A stretch of 64,000 nt of DNA from Thermodesulfobacteriota bacterium (GTDB lineage: Bacteria > Desulfobacterota_D > UBA1144 > Nemesobacterales > CSP1-2). The notes under the pieces are model-generated. The model was not told where the DNA came from. It did not search any database and saw nothing but the letters and a program-made list of their open reading frames with translations. The stretch is from the NCBI GenBank assembly GCA_035559815.1, contig DATMAT010000051.1, positions 16,589 to 80,588 of the forward strand, given 5' to 3'. This document shows positions 36,176-44,810 of the stretch, one piece after another; position 1 is the stretch's first letter; every line of letters starts with the position of its first letter. The position numbers and the translations under genes are program-made.

Positions 36176-36667
36176 ATGGCTGTAGAGCGAGTAAAAGGAG
36201 AGAAACCCCAAAAGGGAAAGGCGATTGTTAATTATGAGGAGAAGGTATTCCCGGATTACAAAGCAAACCCGGGAGAGAAGGCATTATTTCTCGTCCATAC
36301 GGTTCCGTATGAGGGATCGGTAGCCGGCATCAATATGCTTACGGCTATAAGGTGTAAGAGAAAAGGTTACGATGTGAGCGTCGTTTTCTACGGCCCGGCA
36401 TCCGCTATCCCGGTTTACCGGGGCTGGCCCAACATCGGAGACGACGGTTATGGTGCGGGTATTCAGCTCTATCCCAATCTGGTTCAAAGGATGATCAGTG
36501 AGGGAATAAAGGTTTATGCCTGCCGTTTCTCTGCCGCCTGTCTTATCGGCGTGAGGGAAGAGGATATGCTCGAGGGTGTTAGACCAATACATCCGACCGA
36601 CATCCTGGACATAACCATCGAACATGCCAGAGCGGGCGCGATGATTTTCAGCACCTGGACTGTTTAG
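36176..36667 (+). CDS. MSMEG_0572/Sll0783-family nitrogen-starvation protein
   Basis: Small cytosolic protein (163 aa) of the family named for Synechocystis Sll0783, whose loss is reported to impair polyhydroxybutyrate formation in nitrogen starvation. It matches the family throughout: EKALFLVHTVPYEGSVAGINM, RKGYDVSVVFYGPASAIPVYRG, GAGIQLYPNLVQRMISEG, VYACRFSAACLIGVREEDM and HPTDILDITIEHARAGAMIF. The fold is probably DsrE-like, with conserved Cys residues in YACRFSAAC. AAAAGGAGGT lies before the ATG. The radical SAM partner gene follows. Confidence 0.88.
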   Translation: MAVERVKGEKPQKGKAIVNYEEKVFPDYKANPGEKALFLVHTVPYEGSVAGINMLTAIRCKRKGYDVSVVFYGPASAIPVYRGWPNIGDDGYGAGIQLYPNLVQRMISEGIKVYACRFSAACLIGVREEDMLEGVRPIHPTDILDITIEHARAGAMIFSTWTV

Positions 36668-36699
36668 TTATACTGATTGTGGATATAAAGGCTTTTTCT

Positions 36700-36767
36700 G
36701 GCCACAGAGGACACAGAGAAAAGTAAGAACTTTACTATTCTCTTCATCCTCTGTGCACTCTGTGGCT
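36700..36767. repeat. Intergenic palindrome, CCACAGAG family
   Basis: GGCCACAGAGGACACAGAG opposed by CTCTGTGCACTCTGTGGC around an AT-rich loop. Single copy seen in the window, related in design to the CCACGAAT family. Confidence 0.7.
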
Positions 36768-36820
36768 GATAATGTATCTCACGATCTGCAATCGTCAATC
36801 TGCAACTGAAGGAGGGGACT

Positions 36821-37951
36821 ATGGATTCGAAGACCCTGAAAGTGGAGCTACAGAGTTATGGTCTTAAGATTCCGGATACCAGGGACATAAGGAGAGGGGG
36901 AGCGGGACCAACCGGAGGGATTCATCTAAAAATCCTTCCTGACTGTGAGGCCAATATCCCGGTAGTAGGCGATTTTCTTGATACTTCTCCATATCACCTC
37001 GACCAGATAAACGGTGAATATTGGATATTCCGGGACGAGGTCGCCCTGGCCCAGGTTGAACTGATGGGTGCGGCCAGGTTCTACCAGCACAAAACATCGA
37101 GTGGAATACCGATGCAGCGTATGGGACTCCTTCATTGCCCAACCACTTTTGCGACGACGCTCCTTCAGACCTGCGATTTCTGGCAAGACTGGAGGAGATG
37201 CCAGTTTTGCGGAATCGAGCTTACACTCCAGGATAGAAGCACGGTCGGGTTTAAGAATGCTAAGAGTCTGGTCGAGACTATATTGCTAGCCAAGGAGCTG
37301 GACGGAATCTCCAATATAGTCTTTACCTCGGGAGTGGCTAAAGATGAAGAGAAGGCTCTGGCCAAATATGCGGAAATATGCTCGGAGGTGAAGAGGGCAA
37401 CCGGGCTTCCCATTCAGCTTCAAATAATTCCGCCGGAAGACCTGTCCTGGCTAAGGCGTTTGAAGGATTCAGGTGTGGACGCTTTGGGAGTCCACATAGA
37501 AACATTTGACCCCGATGTCTTCGAGAAGGTAACGCCGGGGAAGGCGAAGATCGGGTTCAACCGTTATGTGGAAACATGGAAGGAGGCGGTTAGCGTCTTT
37601 GGCCGATGGCAGGTGAGCACTTATATTCTAGTCGGATTGGGAGAGAGACTGGAGACAGTTACACAGGGTGTCGCTCTGTGCGCTGAAATTGGGGTCTATC
37701 CGTTCATAGTTCCGTTTCGTCCGATTGCCGGCACGCCGATGGAGAATGTAAAGCCTCCCAAGCCGGAGGTGATGGAGTATGTTTACACCGAAGCAGCGAA
37801 GATACTTTCTAAATACGATGGACGCTCGAAGAGCAGCAAGGCCGGATGTGTAAGCTGCGGTGAATGCTCGGCGCTTCCCGATTTCGAAAAGGCTTTGAAC
37901 CCGGGCAACGTGAGGTTTAAGAAATTCGCAAGGACTATAAATGTGAGTTGA
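36821..37951 (+). CDS. MSMEG_0568/Sll0785-family radical SAM protein
   Basis: Radical S-adenosylmethionine enzyme (376 aa) characteristic of the Nit1C-type cluster. It starts with the family block LQSYGLKIPDTRDIRRGGAGP. The iron-sulfur cysteines are spaced C118-x8-C127-x2-C130 rather than the classical x3-x2, as is usual in this family. The TIM-barrel follows (NIVFTSGVAKDEEK, IQLQIIPPEDLSWL, GVHIETFDPDVFEKVTPGKAK). A C-terminal CVSCGEC triplet near 346-352 may hold an auxiliary cluster. AAGGAGGGGAC precedes the ATG. It presumably makes the key bond rearrangement; substrate unknown. Confidence 0.9.
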   Translation: MDSKTLKVELQSYGLKIPDTRDIRRGGAGPTGGIHLKILPDCEANIPVVGDFLDTSPYHLDQINGEYWIFRDEVALAQVELMGAARFYQHKTSSGIPMQRMGLLHCPTTFATTLLQTCDFWQDWRRCQFCGIELTLQDRSTVGFKNAKSLVETILLAKELDGISNIVFTSGVAKDEEKALAKYAEICSEVKRATGLPIQLQIIPPEDLSWLRRLKDSGVDALGVHIETFDPDVFEKVTPGKAKIGFNRYVETWKEAVSVFGRWQVSTYILVGLGERLETVTQGVALCAEIGVYPFIVPFRPIAGTPMENVKPPKPEVMEYVYTEAAKILSKYDGRSKSSKAGCVSCGECSALPDFEKALNPGNVRFKKFARTINVS

Positions 37952-38227
37952 ATTATTTGAATATAGGTTAATTTGCTTCTTTCCGTATATTATCGGAAGG
38001 CGTGTGAATTATAGGAAAGAAAAGGTGCTATGTAGGATTAATAACCCATTCATCCTGAGCCTGTCGAAGGATGGAAAGTATTCTCTCTAGCTTATGAAGG
38101 CGCCCTTCGACGAGCTCAGGACGAGCGGAGATATATATATCCGCAATATCCACTTTACTAAATGAGTTTACTCTTGGGTGGGAGGGAGTATAAAAGTAAT
38201 TTCTAATGTGAGTGAGGAGAAATGAAC
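37952..38227. repeat. Intergenic region with CCTGTCGAAGG-type repeat
   Basis: No gene. CATCCTGAGCCTGTCGAAGG (about 38050) is opposed by CCCTTCGACGAGCTCAGGAC (about 38103), forming a long imperfect hairpin. The start of the flavoprotein is preceded by GAGGAG. Confidence 0.55.
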
Positions 38228-39580
38228 ATGGCACAAAACAATCTTCGCATAATCGTAATAGGTGGCGGGGCTGGCGGAATTTCTGCCGCCTCGACGGCAA
38301 AGAACGTCAACCCGGACGCCTCCGTTACTCTATTTACCGAATATGAGGACGTAGCTTACAGCCCTTGCGGCATTCCTTTCGTTCACGGTAGGGAGATTCC
38401 CAGCTTTGAGAGCCTCTTTCTTCAAACCTCGGAGCATTACGCTCAGATAGGAATCGATTTGAGGCTGCAAACCACGGTTACCGGGATCGACATTAATAAA
38501 CGCACGGTAAGCGTCGGCTCTCAAGAGTTCCCATGGGACCGGCTGGTGATAGCCACCGGGTTTGAATATGAGAAACCGGAAATCCCTGGTGTTGATTTAG
38601 AGGGGATTCATTATGTTAAAAACATCCGTCGAGCGATGGAGTTTGATAAGATTCTCGACCAGATTAAGAAGGTAGTTGTGGTAGCGGCTACGCCATTGGG
38701 GATCGAAATGGCCGGAAATCTGGCCCATAGAGGGCTTGAAACCCATCTTGTGGACGAAGGCCCCTGGCTTATGTCTAAGGTCGCCGACCCGGACATCATG
38801 GAGCCGGTGCAGAAATCTTTAGAAGAGCTTGGGGTGAAGATCCATTTCGGGACCAAGGTTCTTGAATTCAGGGGTTCAGACGGAAGGGTAAAATCCGTTG
38901 TTACCACTGATGGTGATATAGATTGCGATGTGGTTGTGGTTGCCACGAATAAAAAGCCGAATAACCGGCTTTCACGGGAGGCGGGGTTGAAGATCGGCTC
39001 GACCGGTGGGGTGGTGGTGGATGACCACATGCGGACGTCGGTGAAGGATGTTTACGCCGTCGGAGACTGTGCTGAGGTTATCCACGGTGTTACCGACCTT
39101 CCTATTCAGGGTCTTTCCGGAAGTCACGCTTATTCACAGGGAAGGGTGGCCGGAGCGAATGCGGCTGGAGAGGAGCGTGCCTACGACCCGGTTTACGTGC
39201 CCTGGGGAATGGTTGGTGGAAAGGTGCAGATGGGTGGGGTCTCTATGGGGGAGACGTTGCATAAGGCTCTGGGTATACCTCATTTTGTCGCAGTAGCCGT
39301 AGGAATTTCAAGAGCTAGATACTACCCGGGTGTGAGCAGGATACGGGTGAAGCTGATTGCCGACCCTAAAACACTTCGGGTGATGGGCGCTCAGATGTCC
39401 GGTGGAGAGGGGATCAAAGAAAGGGCTGACTTTCTGGCATTTACCATAAAGCGTGGGGCTACGCTACACGACTACGCCTGGATGGAGAATGTGTATTCCC
39501 CTCCGATTGGAGCGCTGATGGAGCCTATTGCCCTGGCCGCCCAGGCCGGGCTGGCGGAGTTGAAGAAGGGAAACAAGTAA
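38228..39580 (+). CDS. CoA-disulfide-reductase/NADH-oxidase-like flavoprotein
   Basis: FAD- and NAD(P)H-dependent pyridine-nucleotide-disulfide oxidoreductase (450 aa). An N-terminal FAD-binding VIGGGAGGISAAS is followed by the active-site YSPCGIPF with a single redox Cys (about residue 47), as in CoA-disulfide reductases, NADH oxidases and persulfide reductases. The second nucleotide-binding domain lies around 150-190, VYAVGDCAEV near 277, and a C-terminal dimerisation domain with Tyr-rich ISRARYYPG and HDYAWMENVYSPPIG. The second ATG (38228) sits eight bases after GAGGAG and is preferred. It is not the MSMEG_0569 flavoprotein family, so this cluster seems to use a different oxidoreductase. 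Confidence 0.87.
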   Translation: MAQNNLRIIVIGGGAGGISAASTAKNVNPDASVTLFTEYEDVAYSPCGIPFVHGREIPSFESLFLQTSEHYAQIGIDLRLQTTVTGIDINKRTVSVGSQEFPWDRLVIATGFEYEKPEIPGVDLEGIHYVKNIRRAMEFDKILDQIKKVVVVAATPLGIEMAGNLAHRGLETHLVDEGPWLMSKVADPDIMEPVQKSLEELGVKIHFGTKVLEFRGSDGRVKSVVTTDGDIDCDVVVVATNKKPNNRLSREAGLKIGSTGGVVVDDHMRTSVKDVYAVGDCAEVIHGVTDLPIQGLSGSHAYSQGRVAGANAAGEERAYDPVYVPWGMVGGKVQMGGVSMGETLHKALGIPHFVAVAVGISRARYYPGVSRIRVKLIADPKTLRVMGAQMSGGEGIKERADFLAFTIKRGATLHDYAWMENVYSPPIGALMEPIALAAQAGLAELKKGNK

Positions 39581-39587
39581 AGGTTTA

Positions 39588-39731
39588 ACCACGAATTTAG
39601 AGAGATTAACTCGACTGAAAACAAACAAGATACAAGATGCAGATTCAGAGTTATGTAAAAAATTCTCATGAATTATTCATCATCATTAATGCATCATTTT
39701 ATTAGTGTGAATTCGTGCTCATTTGTGGCTA
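39588..39731. repeat. Intergenic palindrome, CCACGAAT family (long loop)
   Basis: AACCACGAATTTAGAG opposed by GTGAATTCGTGCTCATTTGTGGC around a ~100-base AT-rich interior. It ends 22 bp before the next start codon. Confidence 0.65.
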
Positions 39732-39752
39732 AATTATTACCAAGGAACTAAA

Positions 39753-40013
39753 ATGATAGAACAAAAATCATTCGGTGAATGGCTTAGAAAAAATGCTGAA
39801 AAATACTTGCTCGAGGCCGCCACCGACGAGATGGCGGCCCGTTACCCCGAATTCTGCGCGAAGCCTTATCGTGAAAGCGGCCTGGGTCCCTTTTTCTGGA
39901 GAAACATCTTTGTCCCGATTTATTCTAAGATTCCCTGGGGTATCCGCCGGAGGTTAATTCTCCTTAGCTCGTACCCTTCGGGCCAGCGCCCGCATTGGAA
40001 AAGATGGGGCTGA
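39753..40013 (+). CDS. Uncharacterised small protein (86 aa)
   Basis: Not recognised. It begins MIEQKSFGEWLRKNAEKYL, has a ~25-residue helix, conserved-looking ARYPEFCAKPYRESG, then GPFFWRNIFVPIYSKIPWG and a basic tail ending HWKRWG. The ATG at 39753 is preceded by AAGGAACTAAA. No signal peptide or clear membrane segment; the aromatic/basic C-terminus could bind membrane, nucleotide or a partner. Its position between the flavoprotein and DUF2877 genes, each bounded by palindromes, suggests it belongs to the pathway. Confidence 0.6.
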   Translation: MIEQKSFGEWLRKNAEKYLLEAATDEMAARYPEFCAKPYRESGLGPFFWRNIFVPIYSKIPWGIRRRLILLSSYPSGQRPHWKRWG

Positions 40014-40032
40014 TTCGTTTTGAAACTATTTC

Positions 40033-40105
40033 TAACCACAACCGCACGACGACACCAAGAAATGTTTCCAGAGTTTTACTTTGTGCCGTTGTGTGGTAGT
40101 GGTTA
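40033..40105. repeat. Intergenic palindrome, ACCACAACCGCACGACG family
   Basis: AACCACAACCGCACGACGAC opposed by GTGCCGTTGTGTGGTAGTGGTT. Copies at 50092-50190 and 53075-53159. Confidence 0.75.
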
Positions 40106-40110
40106 TTAAC

Positions 40111-41097
40111 GTGGATGATTTGATAATAGAAGCTGAATTCGTCGGCCATAGAGCGGCAAAAGCACTGCGCGGTTCTAGAAAGACAGCCAGGGTGCATAGC
40201 GTCTTTGACCGGGGATTCTATATCCAAATCGGCAGAAATCTGATTAGCGTGATCAAAAATGAAGACTTTATCAGTCCTACCTCGATAGTCATCGGTGATC
40301 CCTATGAGAGAGGGTTCAGGTCAATAGGTATAGAAGAAGGAATGAAAATCGAGATTAATGGGGATAGTCTGGTTTTTGAGGACAAAGCGCTCACCATCAG
40401 ATTCGGGAAATCTGCCAATTCGTTTTCCCCACCGGTTCCCAAGCGGAGTGCCCTTTTGGACTTAATCAAGATCAGTCTCAATCTTAGAATCTTGAGAGAC
40501 GTGATATACACCTGTCCAAGCCGGGAAGGGCTTGTTCCTCTCTTGGAGAATGTGGAGTTATATGGACCAGCACAAGTTTTTCTTAGACCTCAAATGCCAA
40601 TCCTTTCGGAAAAAGCGAGGCCCAATATCGAGACGCTCATGTGGGGACTATTTAGCGGTGATCACAATATGATATTAGCCAGAGCCTCGGAAATACTTGG
40701 GCTTGGACCAGGGCTCACTCCTTCTGGTGACGATTTTCTTGCCGGATTAATACTCAGTTTGGTAATAGGGGGAAAGGCACTTCGGAAAAATGGCACAAAA
40801 GAGTTGATTTTCTACCAGAAGCTGTCTAGAGACATCTGTAAATTGGCCAAGGAAAAGACTACGATTTACAGCCAAATCTTTCTAAATCAAGCACGAAGGG
40901 GTGAAGGCCCCAAAGCTGTGGTTGAGTTGATTCATGCTCTTCTGACAAAAGACCCGAACCAGGTCGCCTCCTCCGCCAAGACGGTCATAGGCATGGGGGA
41001 AACATCCGGGGCCGATATTGCCATCGGCATCTACTACGGCATCCGCTTTTTGATCTCGAGGCTGGAGAGGCTAGAAGACATGTTGGAACTTGAATAA
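40111..41097 (+). CDS. DUF2877 (AllH/YlbF-like) carbamoyltransferase subunit
   Basis: Homologue of E. coli YlbF/AllH, third component of oxamate carbamoyltransferase. GTG at 40111 is chosen because earlier in-frame codons belong to the upstream palindrome; this gives 328 aa. Signatures are a short N-terminal barrel with SVFDRGFYIQIG, the GLGPGLTPSGDDFLAGL motif near residue 210 and the C-terminal VIGMGETSGADIAIGIYYG. It completes the DUF1116-FdrA-DUF2877 trio with carbamate kinase, though separated from them by Nit1C-type genes. That arrangement argues that both sets work in one pathway. Confidence 0.87.
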   Translation: MDDLIIEAEFVGHRAAKALRGSRKTARVHSVFDRGFYIQIGRNLISVIKNEDFISPTSIVIGDPYERGFRSIGIEEGMKIEINGDSLVFEDKALTIRFGKSANSFSPPVPKRSALLDLIKISLNLRILRDVIYTCPSREGLVPLLENVELYGPAQVFLRPQMPILSEKARPNIETLMWGLFSGDHNMILARASEILGLGPGLTPSGDDFLAGLILSLVIGGKALRKNGTKELIFYQKLSRDICKLAKEKTTIYSQIFLNQARRGEGPKAVVELIHALLTKDPNQVASSAKTVIGMGETSGADIAIGIYYGIRFLISRLERLEDMLELE

Positions 41098-41249
41098 ATC
41101 GTTGATAATTAAGACATAGAAGGAATTACTGTTCATGATTCGACTAGCTCACCATGAATGGCTTAGTTCTAATGCCGTTCACCCTGGAGCCTATCGAAGG
41201 GTGTGTTTTTTGCGTAGTTTTAATCAAAATCAAATTAACGACATCTTCC

Positions 41250-42428
41250 ATGAAATCTCTTAAAATCGCCCTACTCACCTACTCAACCAAGCCACGAGGC
41301 GGAGTGGTGCATACTTTATCTTTAGCAGAGGAATTAGCCCATCTTGGACACCGGGTTCATATATATGCCCTTAGCGGTGGAGAGGGTTTTTTCAGGCCGG
41401 TAGGCGTTCCTTATACCCTAATTCCCTGCGAGAACTTGCCCGATGAGGGTATGGATGAAAAGGTGAAGAGATACATCAATACCTACTCCACATACCTGGC
41501 TTATACAAATCTAGATTGCGACATCTACCATGCTGAGGATTGCATTTCTGCAAATGCGCTTCTGGTGTTGCGTAATCTTGGTTTGATTAAATCCTTCATA
41601 AGAACCGTTCACCACGTAGATGATTTCACGTCACCATCGCTGATCGAGTGTCAATTGAGAAGCATCATCGAGCCTGACCACATAATCGTTGTCAGTAAAT
41701 TCTGGGAAAATGAGCTTCGCTCTCGATTTTCCCTGAACCCCACCGTCATTAACAACGGCGTAGATGTGGAGAGGTTTAAAATTACCGGCGTCGAGGGATT
41801 CAAGGATAAAGCTAAAGAAGACTTCTTGGTAAGCGGGTGTAGGGTGATTCTCAGCGTAGGCGGAATCGAGCCGCGAAAGAACACGCTAACCACACTACGG
41901 GCATTTGGAATTGCCAAATCATATTTTAAAGAAAAGGGTGAGCGTTTAGTCTGGCTAATCGGAGGCGGAGAAACGCTGTTCGATTACCGGGTGTATCGTG
42001 ATGAATTCTTTTCTGAGGTGAAAAGGTCTGGATGTAGGTTAGATGAAGACATAATACTTCTTGGCAATGTTCCCGATGATTCGATGACTAAACTCTATGG
42101 AGCGGCGGATGTTTTGGTCTTTCCCTCGGTGAAAGAAGGCTGGGGGCTCGTCGTCTTTGAAGCCATGGCCTCCGGGCTTCCAGTGATTGCCTCTATTATC
42201 GAACCTCTCACCGAGTATCTAGGAGACGAAGAAAATTCTTTACTGGTTTCACCGATGGACTATGAAGCATTGGCTCACGGGATCATCAGGGCCATGGAGA
42301 ATCCGGAGCTCCGGGACAGACTGATAAAAAACGGAAGAAAAACAGCCGAGTCTTATAGCTGGAGGACTACGGCGTTAAAGCATGAGGAGTTTTATGAAGG
42401 GATCTTAGAAAGTGTTGATATAAAATAA
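41250..42428 (+). CDS. MSMEG_0565-family glycosyltransferase (GT4-like)
   Basis: GT-B retaining glycosyltransferase (392 aa) of the group tied to the nitrile/nitrogen-starvation cluster. The N-terminal domain starts LKIALLTYSTKPRGGVVHTL and carries YHAEDCISANALL and FIRTVHHVDDFTSP. The donor-binding C-terminal domain shows SVGGIEPRKN, VFPSVKEGWGLVVFEAMASGLPVIAS with the E-x7-E pair. The ATG at 41250 is preferred; 32 upstream codons lie over a repeat fragment. Last gene of the co-directional run. It suggests that the pathway product, or a carrier, is glycosylated. Confidence 0.88.
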   Translation: MKSLKIALLTYSTKPRGGVVHTLSLAEELAHLGHRVHIYALSGGEGFFRPVGVPYTLIPCENLPDEGMDEKVKRYINTYSTYLAYTNLDCDIYHAEDCISANALLVLRNLGLIKSFIRTVHHVDDFTSPSLIECQLRSIIEPDHIIVVSKFWENELRSRFSLNPTVINNGVDVERFKITGVEGFKDKAKEDFLVSGCRVILSVGGIEPRKNTLTTLRAFGIAKSYFKEKGERLVWLIGGGETLFDYRVYRDEFFSEVKRSGCRLDEDIILLGNVPDDSMTKLYGAADVLVFPSVKEGWGLVVFEAMASGLPVIASIIEPLTEYLGDEENSLLVSPMDYEALAHGIIRAMENPELRDRLIKNGRKTAESYSWRTTALKHEEFYEGILESVDIK

Positions 42429-42452
42429 CAAAAAATGGGTTCGAGCTGCACG

Positions 42453-42782
42453 CTATGGCGCAAACATCTCTGCAAGCACTTCAAGGATCTTATCTTGAGT
42501 TGAATTATCAATCTTCCCGATTCTTTTGACAAGCCTTGTTTTATCAACCGTCCTTATTTTATCGAGCACGATTAGCCCTTGCTTACCTTTGAAAGTACAA
42601 GGTACACGCGTAGGATATATTTTCCCTTTGGTTGTCATCGGAGCAATGATTATAGTGTTTATAAACCGGTTCATTTCATCGGGAGAAATAATGAGACAGG
42701 GTCTTGTTTTTTTAATCTCACTGCCTACGGTAGGATCAAGGTTGACTAGATAGACTTCAAATCGCTTTACCGCCATTCCCAT
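42453..42782 (-). CDS. mazF: MazF/PemK-family toxin
   Basis: Sequence-specific endoribonuclease toxin (109 aa). It begins MGMAVKRFEVYLVNLDPTVGSEIKKTRPCLIISPDEMN, with the PemK-type G-S-E-[IL]-x-K-x-R-P motif, followed by IIAPMTTKG and GLIVLDKIRTVDKTRLVKRIG. The alternative start at the second Met may be used. It overlaps the antitoxin gene upstream by 16 bp, a typical MazEF layout. Convergent with the glycosyltransferase gene. All recognisable segments look intact. Confidence 0.9.
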   Translation of the reverse strand: MGMAVKRFEVYLVNLDPTVGSEIKKTRPCLIISPDEMNRFINTIIIAPMTTKGKIYPTRVPCTFKGKQGLIVLDKIRTVDKTRLVKRIGKIDNSTQDKILEVLAEMFAP

Positions 42783-43024
42783 TCATCCGTGTCCCATTCG
42801 GTACGACCGGTCAGGTCCTCGTCGAGCAGTTTATCGTCGCCATGCGTGGCCATCGAGCGAAATGCTTCCGCCCAATTCTGTCTAGGTTGTTTAGGGGATG
42901 AAAGAACAATCCGGTTTTTTTCTACTTGGAGCTCAACCTCGTCCTTGAGACCGGTTTGATCCAGGATGGCTTTGGGGATGCGGATCCCTTGTGAATTACC
43001 GATTTTAATGATGCTGATTTTCAT
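42767..43024 (-). CDS. mazE: MazE/AbrB-type antitoxin
   Basis: Swapped-hairpin AbrB/SpoVT DNA-binding antitoxin (85 aa). N-terminal MKISIIKIGNSQGIRIPKAIL is diagnostic of MazE; the acidic C-terminal tail (TEWDTDEWEW) would neutralise the MazF encoded immediately downstream with a 16-bp overlap. It probably represses the shared promoter in the 43.0-43.2 kb gap. Confidence 0.9.
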   Translation of the reverse strand: MKISIIKIGNSQGIRIPKAILDQTGLKDEVELQVEKNRIVLSSPKQPRQNWAEAFRSMATHGDDKLLDEDLTGRTEWDTDEWEWR

Positions 43025-43255
43025 CAGGTTTAACCTCTAAGTGTAAGTAGCTATATTGTAATTACAAAATAAATTGTGTCAAGCTTTGGAACTGCTTGTG
43101 TGGTTAAAAATGGGGCGACTTTTCATGGCTTACGAACCCTTATTCGATCAATCTTAGGGTTAGGTAAAAACCGAACATCTCGGCACGTAACCGGTGTTTT
43201 TGTAGCATAAAAGGCTGATTTCTGTGCTTACGTGCAATTCCTTGTTAGATCACTC

Positions 43256-43867
43256 TTAGTTCGCACTTAGCTTTTCCTCGAAGCTGGCATACGGCAGGAA
43301 GCGGTCGCGATCAAACGGAGGCTCGTCGCGGCCGGGTATTCGCTCCCCAGGCCACTCTTTTACCCACCAGTTTCTTTCATCCTCATCAGCATAGTATTTT
43401 AGGTAGATGTATATATCTTCTTCACTGCCGCTTCCAACCAAATCAATGTGACAAGCAAAGTCAGCATTGTCGGGCTGCATGACCATCTCTTCACGTAGTA
43501 AGTCGCTCCAAAGCTGGTTATATAGTTCGCGATCACTCAGGTGGTTAGTGTGATGCAGGTACACGTGAAGTAAAGAAAGCGCGTTAACTACTTCCCATAA
43601 TTTGGCCATCAGTTGAGAGTCATCTAATTCATCAGGTGAAGGTAAAGATATGCCCGATTCAATTAGAACTTGAAACGGTTGGTTCCAAGCTGCTTGCTCG
43701 AATGCGGCAACGTATTCCCAGAATTTTTCTTTAATTTCTGCCGGGCAACGGGATGGTTCATCGCAAACCATTTGTTCAGCAGTTAGTTCTTCTGACTGTT
43801 TTTTCAAATTCCGAATGCGGGTTTTTACGTCGTCCTGCCCTACATTCTTTTTACTCTTTTTTGACAT
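43256..43867 (-). CDS. Uncharacterised acidic protein
   Basis: Not recognised. The ATG at 43867 (MSKKSKKNVGQDDVKTR) is preferred, with AAAAGGAAC upstream; an in-frame extension to 43939 also exists. About 203 residues: a lysine-rich start, a short coiled coil, then mostly helical sequence with many Trp, Asp and Glu (FWEYVAAFEQAAWNQPF, LLHVYLHHTNHLSDRELYNQLW). No signal peptide or membrane helix. It lies between two toxin-antitoxin pairs in an accessory stretch. Confidence 0.6.
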   Translation of the reverse strand: MSKKSKKNVGQDDVKTRIRNLKKQSEELTAEQMVCDEPSRCPAEIKEKFWEYVAAFEQAAWNQPFQVLIESGISLPSPDELDDSQLMAKLWEVVNALSLLHVYLHHTNHLSDRELYNQLWSDLLREEMVMQPDNADFACHIDLVGSGSEEDIYIYLKYYADEDERNWWVKEWPGERIPGRDEPPFDRDRFLPYASFEEKLSAN

Positions 43868-44018
43868 GGATGTTCCTTTTCTTATGCTGCTTAACTTTTT
43901 CACCGGTAAGGTTTCCATTCCTCCGCGCTCATACCACAAGCACTCGTAATTATGGCTGTCTTTGTAGCGGGCTAAAAAATCGGTCTATTAATCTTGGTTT
44001 ACGCAACTATCTCCGTCG

Positions 44019-44264
44019 TTATTCTTCAATGTCTTCGAATCGTACACCTCGACCTGCTCGTATGTTTTTTCCGGCAGTTTCTATGTGTTTCAAAAAGCGC
44101 GGCTCGTTTTCCAATCGATAATTAAACCAATCGTCTTCCGACTCGAACCCGATTAATATTCCTGCTGGCTTGCCGTGGCCGGTGATTATTATCTCCTCTT
44201 TTTCTGCCAGTCGCAAATATTTCGAGAGATCGTCTTTCACTTCTGATAAAGCTACCTTCTTCAT
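44019..44264 (-). CDS. Phd/YefM-type antitoxin
   Basis: Antitoxin (81 aa) beginning MKKVALSEVKDDLSKYLRLAEKE, with IIITGHGKPAGILIGF, the standard Phd/YefM DNA-binding fold; the acidic tail would bind the toxin. Its ATG overlaps the toxin stop codon (ATGA at 44261-44264), so order is toxin first. The toxin gene carries a frameshift, which would leave this protein without a partner. Confidence 0.82.
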   Translation of the reverse strand: MKKVALSEVKDDLSKYLRLAEKEEIIITGHGKPAGILIGFESEDDWFNYRLENEPRFLKHIETAGKNIRAGRGVRFEDIEE

Positions 44265-44555
44265 TTTGTTTCTCCTATCTTTTTAAGCCAAGATTCGGCT
44301 TCTGATTTTGGAATAATAGCCAAAACTTCTACGACTCCTTCCGACACGTCACAAAACACGCAAACTACTTCTACCCGCAGCCGATACTGCGGAGGTGATA
44401 GCCCGCGGAGGCGTTTTGATCTGCTTTTTGCTTACCTTCGTGGGTTCGTACCTTAGGTGTTTTTCAATTGCATCCCGCACTATTGCACGTGAATAAGCAT
44501 TCAGTTTGCGTAAGTCATCAACCGCCTCTGGTGAGAAGATGATACCAAATCGCAT
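44261..44555 (-). pseudogene. RelE/ParE-type toxin, one frameshift
   Basis: Starts MRFGIIFSPEAVDDLRKL and continues through AIVRDAIEKHLRYEPTKVSKKQIK, matching RelE/ParE toxins. At about 44420 an extra A in an A-run shifts the frame; the other frame then gives RLRGLSPPQYRLRVEVVCVFCD and the ending VVEVLAIIPKSEAESWL with a TGA at 44261-44263. A single-base homopolymer change could also be an assembly error, in which case the pair is intact. Confidence 0.8.
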
Positions 44556-44810
44556 TCTGGCTAGAATATAGCCAATATTTATGATGCTTGCATATTAACA
44601 GGTGCAAAATATAGGAATAGGCTGTTTGTCATCCGATACTATCATAATAGGCGAGGGGTTATTTCATAAGTCAATATCAGTACGGCTTCCGCTCTTATAG
44701 CCAGTCAGTACGGCCAACGGCATCCCAAAGAGATATGTTGAGCTAAGTTTGCTGCGCCTTACTTCTTCTTTATAATAATACAAGCTCAAATACTACTTGA
44801 GGTAGAAAGC

